DNA of 64,000 bases, from the NCBI RefSeq assembly GCF_007997035.1, contig NZ_VOSS01000026.1, positions 1 through 64,000 of the forward strand, given 5' to 3'. Shown one piece after another: positions 57,347-64,000 of this stretch; position 1 is the stretch's first letter; the number at the start of each line of letters is the position of its first letter. Under the pieces are notes generated by a model that did not search any database, was not told the origin of the DNA, and saw only the letters and a program-made list of their open reading frames with translations. The translations under genes were made by a program, and so were the position numbers. The stretch comes from Ralstonia sp. TCR112. GTDB lineage: Bacteria > Pseudomonadota > Gammaproteobacteria > Burkholderiales > Burkholderiaceae.

Positions 57347-57660
57347 GCCGCAATGTCACCGTGGCGTCGGCCAGCGAACTGCCCGCCGGCCAGCGCAAGC
57401 TCGTCTTCGCCAACGGCCGCAGCATTGTCGTGCTCAACGTCGAAGGCCGGCTTCATGCCGTCGACAACAGCTGCCCGCACAACGGCGCATCGCTGGCCTC
57501 GGGGCGTCTGGATGGCAACGTCTTGCAGTGCCCGGCGCACGGCCTGCGCTTCAACCTCGCTACCGGTTGCATGCTAGGCGCAGGCGGCCTGTGCCTGAAG
57601 ACCTACGCCATTCAGGAGACCGACGGGCACATCGTCATCGAGGTGGATGACGACGCCTGA
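57334..57660 (+). CDS. Rieske-type [2Fe-2S] ferredoxin
   Basis: 108 residues; the ATG at 57343 is an alternative start. A single Rieske domain has C47-x-H49 (SCPHNGA) and C66-x2-H69 (CPAHG). The size matches the ferredoxin component of ring-hydroxylating dioxygenases or the small NirD-like proteins. No large oxygenase subunit is next to it; the Rieske oxygenase at 1068 is 56 kb away. Third gene of an overlapping operon. Confidence 0.9.
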   Translation: MHIMSRNVTVASASELPAGQRKLVFANGRSIVVLNVEGRLHAVDNSCPHNGASLASGRLDGNVLQCPAHGLRFNLATGCMLGAGGLCLKTYAIQETDGHIVIEVDDDA

Positions 57661-57707
57661 ACTGCCCCGCCCGTACGAAACCCATACCGACCAACGCGCT
57701 CCAGACC

Positions 57708-59349
57708 ATGCACGCGAACCTCATCACCCCGACACCTTCGGCGTACACCTATCCGCTGCTCGTCAAGCACCTGTTGACCAACGCGCAATGCCTCCATGGC
57801 GAGCAGGAAATCACGTATCGCGGGGCGCTACAGCTATCGCACGTTTCGCGAACGCATCGGCCGGCTTGCCTCGGCACTGAGCACACTGACGGTTCAACAC
57901 GGCTCGACCGTGGCTGTCATGGATTGGGACAGCCACCGCTATCTCGAGTGTTACTTCGGCGTGCCGATGATGGGCGCAACGCTGTTCACCGTGAATGTGC
58001 GGCTCTCCGCTCAGCAAATTCTCTACACACTCAACGATGCGCGGCCCGAGGTCGTGCTCGTGCACGCGGACTTCGTGCCCCTGCTCGAAGAGATCTGGGC
58101 TGAGCTGACGAGCGTGCGCCACGTTGTCGTGCTGGCCGACAACGCCCCCATGCCGCACACCACGCTGCCGGTGGCAGGCGAATACGAAGCGCTGCTCGCC
58201 CATGCCTCGCCCGATTTTGTATTTGCCGATTTCGACGAACGCACGCGGGCCGCAACGTTCTATACGACTGGCACGACCGGTGACCCGAAAGGTGTGAGCT
58301 ACAGCCACCGCGACATCGTGCTGCACACCATGGCGACTGCCACGACGCTATGCGCGCCGCGCGATGGCCAGCGCCTGCACCGTGAAGATGTCTACATGCC
58401 GATCACGCCGATGTTCCACGTGCTGGCGTGGGGCATGCCGTACATCGCCGTCATGCTCGGCCTGAAGATCGTGCTGCCGGGGCGCTATGCGGCCGACCTG
58501 CTCCTGAAGCTGCACGACACGGAGCGCGTGACCTTCTCGCATTGCGTGCCGACGCTGCTGCAGATGTTGCTGCAGGCGGCGGAAGGCGGCATGCAGGACC
58601 TGTCAGGATGGAAGGTCCTGATTGGCGGCTCGGCGTTGTCTCCGGCTCTGTGCGAGGCAGCGCTTGATCGCGGCATTGACGTGTTTGCCGGTTATGGCAT
58701 GTCCGAAACCGGCCCCGTGGTGGCGCTCGCGCAACTGCCGCCTGGCCGCAAGCCAGCAGACCTCCAGGAGGAGATCCGCATGCGCTGCGCCACGGGGCGG
58801 CCCGTGCCGCTGGCCGAGTTGCGCATCGTCGACGAGCATCTGCGCGATGTGCCGCACGACGGCAAGCACCAGGGCGAGATCGTGCTGCGCACGCCCTACC
58901 TCACGCAGGGCTATTTCAACAAGCCGGAAGCATCGGAAGAACTGTGGGCCGGCGGCTACCTGCACACGCAGGACATCGCCGTCATGACGCCTGATGGTTT
59001 CGTGCAGATCGTCGATCGCATCAAGGACGTGATCAAGACCGGCGGCGAATGGGTGTCGTCGATTGAAGTGGAAAGCCTGATCGCCCAGGTGCCGGGCGTG
59101 CAGGAGAGCGCCGTCATCGGCGTGCGGGACGCCAAGTGGGGCGAACGGCCAATGGCGTTTGTCGTGAGCAAGCCGGGGGCGCGCCTGAAGGCCGAGGCCA
59201 TTCGCGACTCCCTTCTGGCACACGCCGACGCCAAACGCATCAGCAAATACGCCGTGCCGGAACTGGACCGTATCGCCTTCGTGGCGGAGATCCCGAAGAC
59301 GAGCGTCGGCAAGATCAACAAGAAAGTCTTGCGCGAGAACGCCGCGTAA
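57708..59349 (+). pseudogene. Acyl-CoA synthetase (AlkK/FadD-like), interrupted by a 1-base insertion
   Basis: The N-terminus (MHANLITPTPSAYTYPLLVKHL, ending in EITYRG) is in one frame from 57708. The rest, from RYSYRTFRERIG, is in the next frame and runs to 59349. Removing one G from the run GGGG at 57822-57825 joins them into a 546-residue protein. All ANL-family motifs are present: FYTTGTTGDPKG, YGMSETGP, GGYLHTQDIAV, DRIKDVIKTGGEW and the lysine in KTSVGKINKK. It would activate medium- or long-chain fatty acids with CoA and ATP. Internal start at 57796 could give a product lacking the first 38 residues. The break is early and at a homopolymer, so a sequence error is quite possible. Confidence 0.88.
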
Positions 59350-59403
59350 GTCCCGCACGCGCTCCACCGCCCGCCGCCCCTTTGGCAGCTGGCGGCGGCG
59401 TCG

Positions 59404-60771
59404 TCAGACCATGCGGCGGATGCCGAACCGCTGCGCGCGGCGGCGCCACACGAGCGCGTAATACAGCCCTTGCATCACGAACATGGCGAGGAAGGCGGCC
59501 GGGTATGCAGCCCAGATGCCATCGGTGCCGATATGCCGGCTCAGCACCCAGGCCACCGGCACTTCCACCGCCGCAATGGCGAGGATGGAAATTGCCGTTG
59601 GGGCCATCACCGTGCCGCTCGAGCGCATCACGCCCGAGAAGACGCTCGCCATGCCAAAGATGACCGAGCTCCACAGCGAGATGTGCAGCAGGCTCTGCGC
59701 AAGGCTCATCACTTCCGTGTTCGTGGTGAACCAGCCGATGACGGCGCGCGAGAACAGCAACGCCATCAGCACCAGCACGCCGGTAATGACCACGTTGAGC
59801 CACAAGCCGGTGCGCGTGATGGCGTCGAGCCGCTCCGTATTGCCTGAGCCGATGGCCTGCGCCCCGAGGATGGACGCCGTGATCGCAATCGACATGGCGG
59901 GAAATTGCACGTAGCTGATGATCTGCGTGCCGGCGCCGTAGGCGGCCGTCGCGTCGGAACCGAAGCCGTTGACGAAGGACAGCAGCGCCAGCTCGGCAAT
60001 CGAGATGACCACAAGCTGCACGCCCGTCGGCACGCCGATCTTCAGCACGGTTTTGAGCACACCAACATCGACCCACAGATGCCGCGCCAGCACGGCATCG
60101 GGCGCGAGCGGATGGTTGCGGCGGCGCAGGAAGAAGGCGAGCCACACCAGCGCGATCGTGAACGAGATGATGGTCGCCGCGGCGCCGCTTGCCACACCCA
60201 GTTGCGGCAAGCCGAACCAGCCGCGAATGAAGGTCGGCGTCAGCACCAGCCCAATCGCCGTCGACAGCGCGAGCGTGCGCAGCGGCGTGCGCGTGTCGCC
60301 GACGCCGCGCATCATCGCCGTAGCCAGCAGGTAGACGAACAGGCCCGGCATGGCATAGAGCATGACGCTGGCGTAGAGCGTAGCGTCTTGCAGGATGTCG
60401 GCCGGCGTGCCGAGCCACCCCAGCAGCGCGTTTGCGAACGGGCCGCCCAGCAGCGCCACCGCCAGCCCTACGATGAAGCCCACCGACAACGTTGTCCCGG
60501 CCACCGTCTTGACTGCCTCGGGCTTCTTGGCGCCCCACGCCTGCCCGATCAGCACCGCCGCACCGGACCCGAGCCCGATGATGAAAGCGATGAAGAAAAA
60601 CAGGATCGGAAAAAACGCCGACACCGCGGCGAGTGCCTTCACGCCCAGCATGTGCCCCACATAAACGTTGTTGAGCGTGCCCGACAACGATTGCAGGATG
60701 TTGGCAAGGATCAGCGGGCCGAGGAATGCGATGAATGTTCGCCACAACGGGCGAGCAGCAGGCGCTGTCAT
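59404..60771 (-). CDS. MATE-family multidrug efflux protein
   Basis: 455 residues with 12 helices in two halves. N-terminal LIGPLILANILQ-type motif (FLGPLILANILQSLSGTLNNVYVGH) and QAWGAKKPEAV are typical of the NorM/DinF families, which export cationic drugs with sodium or protons. The ATG overlaps the stop of the DUF2239 gene by 4 bases, so the two are co-translated. Paired TACCCGGG words upstream of DUF2239 may regulate both. Confidence 0.93.
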   Translation of the reverse strand: MTAPAARPLWRTFIAFLGPLILANILQSLSGTLNNVYVGHMLGVKALAAVSAFFPILFFFIAFIIGLGSGAAVLIGQAWGAKKPEAVKTVAGTTLSVGFIVGLAVALLGGPFANALLGWLGTPADILQDATLYASVMLYAMPGLFVYLLATAMMRGVGDTRTPLRTLALSTAIGLVLTPTFIRGWFGLPQLGVASGAAATIISFTIALVWLAFFLRRRNHPLAPDAVLARHLWVDVGVLKTVLKIGVPTGVQLVVISIAELALLSFVNGFGSDATAAYGAGTQIISYVQFPAMSIAITASILGAQAIGSGNTERLDAITRTGLWLNVVITGVLVLMALLFSRAVIGWFTTNTEVMSLAQSLLHISLWSSVIFGMASVFSGVMRSSGTVMAPTAISILAIAAVEVPVAWVLSRHIGTDGIWAAYPAAFLAMFVMQGLYYALVWRRRAQRFGIRRMV

Positions 60772-61382
60772 GCAGCCTCCTGTTGAGGATTGAAGGCCCG
60801 GCTTGCCAGTTCGCGTGCAAAGTCGCGCACGTCGGCGGGCCAGGAATGTGTGAGGGATTCGAACGCCGCGGCATCTGCGGCAAACAGGGCGCGCGCTGCC
60901 TCTTCAAAGCCAGCGGCGTTGCCGGCCATGGCGGACATGAAGCGGTACGCCGCCTCTTGCGCCACGCGACGGCGGTCGGCGCCTTCGGCAGCGCGGCGCG
61001 CATCTTCGACGAGCTTGCGCAGCGTAACCGACGCCCCGCCCGGCTGCGCGGCCAGCCAGTCCCAGTGGCGCGGCAGCAAGGTCACCTCGCGGGCAATTAC
61101 GCCGAGCTTAGGGCGGCCCGGGCCACGTGGGCGACTTTCGGACTCTGGGGGTTCGGCGGCAGATGGGGCGGCTTGATCCAGGCGCGCAAGCACGTCTTCA
61201 ACGGTGCCGCGCAGGTCGAATTCCACCGGCTGTGCGCTGATGTTGTCGAACACCAGCACCTGCGATTCGGGGTGTGCATCGACGTGGATCTTGACGGCCC
61301 GGGCGACGTCGCGGACGGGCCCGGCGGCCAGGCGCTGCGTGCCGGCAAACGCCGTGCACGCGTAGGTTGCTGCGGCATCCAT
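60768..61382 (-). CDS. DUF2239-family protein
   Basis: 204 residues. Recognised by the conserved stretches ESQVLVFDN, GRPKLGVIAREVTLLPRHWDWLAAQPGGAS and FMSAMAGNAAGFEEA. No biochemical function is known to me. The central RGPGRPKL block followed by a helical REVTLLPRHW region resembles a DNA-binding basic patch, so a regulatory role is conceivable but unproven. First gene of a two-gene operon with a MATE exporter. Confidence 0.9.
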   Translation of the reverse strand: MDAAATYACTAFAGTQRLAAGPVRDVARAVKIHVDAHPESQVLVFDNISAQPVEFDLRGTVEDVLARLDQAAPSAAEPPESESRPRGPGRPKLGVIAREVTLLPRHWDWLAAQPGGASVTLRKLVEDARRAAEGADRRRVAQEAAYRFMSAMAGNAAGFEEAARALFAADAAAFESLTHSWPADVRDFARELASRAFNPQQEAA

Positions 61383-61421
61383 GAGAAACGCTCCTGCTGA
61401 AGTTTCAACAGGAGCGCATTC

Positions 61422-61456
61422 TACCCGGGTTTAATTGGATGTCAATATTACCCGGG
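61422..61456 (-). promoter_or_regulatory. Paired TACCCGGG operator-like words upstream of DUF2239-MATE
   Basis: TACCCGGG occurs at 61422-61429 and again at 61449-61456, 27 bases apart, in an AT-rich spacer that contains the likely promoter. The core CCCGGG is palindromic. The regulator is unknown. Confidence 0.45.
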
Positions 61457-61492
61457 CATAAAAGCGCTATTGCGCGTGACGTGACACAACCG

Positions 61493-64000
61493 TCACGCGG
61501 CCTGCTGCACGCGCGCCTCCACCAGCAACCGCTTCAGCTCCGGCACGCACGAGCCGCAATTGCCGCCCGCTTTCAGGCAGGCCGTGATCTCGCCGGTGGA
61601 TTGCAGGCCCTGCGTGCGGATGGCATCGCAGATGGTGTTGCGGCCCACGCCAAAGCACGAGCAGACGGTGGGACCGACGTCGACGCCTGCTTCGATCGGC
61701 TGGCCGAGCAGCACGCCCGCGCGGTCGAGGTCCTCAAGGCGCTCTTGCGCGAAGAGGCCCGCGAGCCAGTTGCGCGACGGCAGATCCGGACGCGGTGACA
61801 AAAACACGCAGGCTTCGATGCGATCATCCACGACATGCACGGCCCGGTAGACACGCGCGGTGGTGTCTTCGTATTCGAGCCAGTCGGCGTGCGGGTCCGT
61901 CACGCCGAGCAACGTGCGCGCCCAATCGTGCACGGAACCAAGCTGCTGGCGACCGGCCAGCTCATAGCGCACGAATTGCTTGCCTTGAATGCGCGTCCAC
62001 CACGTTGCATCGTCGGTGTCGAGCGCGCGGCGCGAGAGCACGAAACCGTGCCATGCCACATCGAACGGCTCGACCATCACCGGCGTGTGCTTGAACTCGG
62101 GCTCGCCGGACACGGGGTCGACCACCGGATTGACGACGGCCCCCACGCGCGCATCGGATGCAAACTGGCCGTTCCAGTGGATCGGCACGAACACGCTGCC
62201 ACGCGCGATGCCGCCCGTCATGCGCACACGCGCCACCACGCTGCCCCAGCGCGACGACACGCGCGCCAGGCCACCCTCGCGCACGCCGGCCAGCAGCGCA
62301 TCGTGCGGGTGCAGATCGACGAACGGTTCGGGTATGTGGTCCGCCAGCTTGGGCGCGCGGCCGGTGCGCGTCATGGTGTGCCATTGGTCGCGCACGCGGC
62401 CCGTGTTGAGGATGAGCGGATATTCACCGTCCGCCGCATGCGCGGGTGCGCGGGCGGGCGTCGGTACGAAGCGCGCGCGGCCATCGGCGTGGGCGAAGCG
62501 GCCATCGCTGAAGAGGCGCGCTTCGCCGTTGCCCGATGTTGCGATGGGCCATTGCACCGGCGACATGCCGTCATATGCCTCAGCATCGAGCCCCGCCAGG
62601 CCACCGAGGTGGAAGGCACGGCGAATGCCGCTCGCACCGTTGGCGTAAGCGGACAGGCGCGCATGTTCGTCGAACACATCGCGCGCACTCTTGAAGTCGA
62701 AGCCGTCGTAACCCATGCGGCGGGCGACGTCGGCGATGATGTCCCAGTCGGCGCGCGCCTCGCCGGGTGCCGGCAGGAAGGCGCGCTGGCGCGAGATGCG
62801 GCGCTCGGAGTTCGTCACCGTGCCGTCCTTCTCGCCCCACCCCAGCGCGGGCAACAGGATGTCGGCCAGCACGGTCGTGTCGGTGGCTTCAACGATGTCG
62901 GAGGCGACGACGAGTTCGCACTTGGCGAGCGCACGGCGCGCCTGGTCCGCATCGGGCAGGCTGACCACCGGGTTGGTGCCCATGATCCACACGGCCTTCA
63001 CGCGCCCGTCTTCAATGGCGTTGAACAGGTCGACCGCCTTGAGGCCCACCTTGTCGGCCATGCGGGGCGCGTCCCAGAACGTCTGCACGAGGTCACGATG
63101 CGACGGCTCGTTCAGCTCCATGTGCGCGGCCAGCATGTTGGCCAGCCCGCCCACCTCGCGGCCGCCCATGGCATTCGGCTGGCCGGTAATCGAAAACGGC
63201 CCCATGCCCGCGCGGCCGATGCGACCGGTGAGCAAGTGACAGTTGATGATGCTGTTGACCTTGTCCGTGCCCGCCGTCGACTGATTCACACCCATCGAGA
63301 ACGCGGTGATGGTGCGCTCGGTGTCGGCAAACCAGCTGTAGAAGGTCAGCAGATCGTCGAGCTTGAGCTTGCAGGCCTTGGCGACGGCTTCGACGTCCTC
63401 GCTCTCGGTGCCGGCGGCTTCCAGCGCGGCATCGGGGCCATTGGTATGCAGCGTGACGAAATTCCTGTCCACCACGCCACGCCGCGAGAGGAACGACAGC
63501 AGGCCGTTGAAGAGCCGCACATCGGTACCGGGCTTGATGGGCAGATGCAGATCGGCCAGTTCGCACGTGGCCGTGTGGCGCGGGTCGACCACCACCACCT
63601 TCATCTCGGGGCGCGCTTCCTTGGCGCGCACGATGCGCTGGAACAGGATCGGGTGGCACCACGCGGTGTTGGAGCCGACCAGCACGATGAGGTCCGCCAT
63701 TTCCAGATCGTCATAGCAGACGGGCACGAGGTCTTCGCCAAACGCGCGCTTGTGGCCGGCCACGGCCGACGACATGCACAGCCGCGAGTTCGTATCGATG
63801 TTGGCCGTGCCGATGAAGCCCTTCATCAGCTTGTTGGCGACGTAGTAATCCTCGGTCAGCAACTGGCCGGAGACGTAGAGCGCGACTGAATCCGGGCCGT
63901 GTTCTTCGGCGATGCGGCGAAAGCCCTGGGCGACGGCGTCGAGCGCGGCGTCCCATGAGACGCGCTGCAGCGGGGCAATGGGGGCATCCAAGTCATGCGA
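61493..64000 (-). CDS. nasA: Assimilatory nitrate reductase catalytic subunit, N-terminus beyond window
   Basis: About 836 residues are visible; the frame is open to the window edge. The missing N-terminal piece should hold the [4Fe-4S] cysteine motif. Molybdopterin-binding features are seen throughout: NRLCMSSAV-type (NSRLCMSSAVAGHKRAFG), GSNTAWCHPILF, GRIGRAGMGPFSITGQPNAMGGREVGG, the MGTNPVVSLPD loop and GRVRDQWHTMTRTGRAP. The C-terminal 60 residues are a BFD-like [2Fe-2S] domain (CSCFGVGRNTICDAI, then KAGGNCGSC). It reduces nitrate to nitrite in the cytoplasm. The order of partners (nitrite reductase, transporter) lies outside. Confidence 0.94.
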   Translation of the reverse strand, partial: SHDLDAPIAPLQRVSWDAALDAVAQGFRRIAEEHGPDSVALYVSGQLLTEDYYVANKLMKGFIGTANIDTNSRLCMSSAVAGHKRAFGEDLVPVCYDDLEMADLIVLVGSNTAWCHPILFQRIVRAKEARPEMKVVVVDPRHTATCELADLHLPIKPGTDVRLFNGLLSFLSRRGVVDRNFVTLHTNGPDAALEAAGTESEDVEAVAKACKLKLDDLLTFYSWFADTERTITAFSMGVNQSTAGTDKVNSIINCHLLTGRIGRAGMGPFSITGQPNAMGGREVGGLANMLAAHMELNEPSHRDLVQTFWDAPRMADKVGLKAVDLFNAIEDGRVKAVWIMGTNPVVSLPDADQARRALAKCELVVASDIVEATDTTVLADILLPALGWGEKDGTVTNSERRISRQRAFLPAPGEARADWDIIADVARRMGYDGFDFKSARDVFDEHARLSAYANGASGIRRAFHLGGLAGLDAEAYDGMSPVQWPIATSGNGEARLFSDGRFAHADGRARFVPTPARAPAHAADGEYPLILNTGRVRDQWHTMTRTGRAPKLADHIPEPFVDLHPHDALLAGVREGGLARVSSRWGSVVARVRMTGGIARGSVFVPIHWNGQFASDARVGAVVNPVVDPVSGEPEFKHTPVMVEPFDVAWHGFVLSRRALDTDDATWWTRIQGKQFVRYELAGRQQLGSVHDWARTLLGVTDPHADWLEYEDTTARVYRAVHVVDDRIEACVFLSPRPDLPSRNWLAGLFAQERLEDLDRAGVLLGQPIEAGVDVGPTVCSCFGVGRNTICDAIRTQGLQSTGEITACLKAGGNCGSCVPELKRLLVEARVQQAA

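Noticed and set aside
61835-63889. 684-codon plus-strand frame opposite nasA
   Set aside because: Mirror of the nitrate reductase gene with His/Arg-rich composition.
1-64000. tRNA, rRNA, CRISPR, prophage or transposase genes
   Set aside because: Read for cloverleaf ends, regularly spaced repeats and DDE or integrase motifs; none seen.

Overview
The window is 64 kb of high-GC chromosomal DNA from a betaproteobacterium, most likely Ralstonia or a close relative in the Burkholderiaceae. This rests on gene content (hemE followed by priA, an MdtABC-type pump with a NodT-type outer-membrane factor, PagL, a trimeric-type porin, DUF2239, BKACE) and on codon usage, not on a database search. I see no tRNA, rRNA, CRISPR array, phage gene or transposase.

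Layout. 1-3145: the end of a GNAT-like gene overlapping a Rieske oxygenase gene, a GFA-family protein and a periplasmic cupin. 3240-7222: hemE and priA, with two facing DnaA-box-like sites upstream of priA. 7250-7725: a long nested inverted repeat between convergent genes. 7766-15012: a divergent sugar-acid cluster of KDG kinase and a PLP/metal deaminase facing an RpiR regulator, an N-acyl-D-amino-acid deacylase homologue, RidA, a GntP permease and KDPG aldolase. Read as a pathway it fits N-acetyl-D-glucosaminate (oxidised GlcNAc) to pyruvate and glyceraldehyde-3-phosphate. 15047-16050: ribB behind an FMN riboswitch. 16171-21817: an uncharacterised catabolic module (M20 amidohydrolase, MHS transporter, class II aldolase, 2-hydroxyacid dehydrogenase, LysR).

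21927-36597 is largely about the envelope: an ArnT-like glycosyltransferase, a DUF333 lipoprotein, an OmpR/EnvZ-type two-component pair, a divergent MdtABC plus outer-membrane-factor operon, and the lipid A deacylase PagL. 36678-43970 is signalling: a PAS-GGDEF cyclase, a GtrA protein, a PilZ protein, a degenerate GGDEF-EAL protein and a chemoreceptor. 44262-49185 holds an entericidin-like peptide, two divergent phospholipase-D-type genes and an exporter.

49140-59349: an AraC regulator faces a BKACE-MFS-oxidoreductase-TauD-porin operon that ends at a strong terminator. A second operon follows (hydrolase, DsbA-like isomerase, Rieske ferredoxin, acyl-CoA ligase). 59404-64000: MATE efflux with DUF2239, then the 3' part of an assimilatory nitrate reductase cut by the window edge.

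Three otherwise well-conserved genes (mdtC, the outer-membrane factor, the acyl-CoA ligase) are each broken by a small indel in a short homopolymer. These could be sequence errors or real inactivation; the sequence alone cannot decide. Functional calls are from motif recognition without any search.
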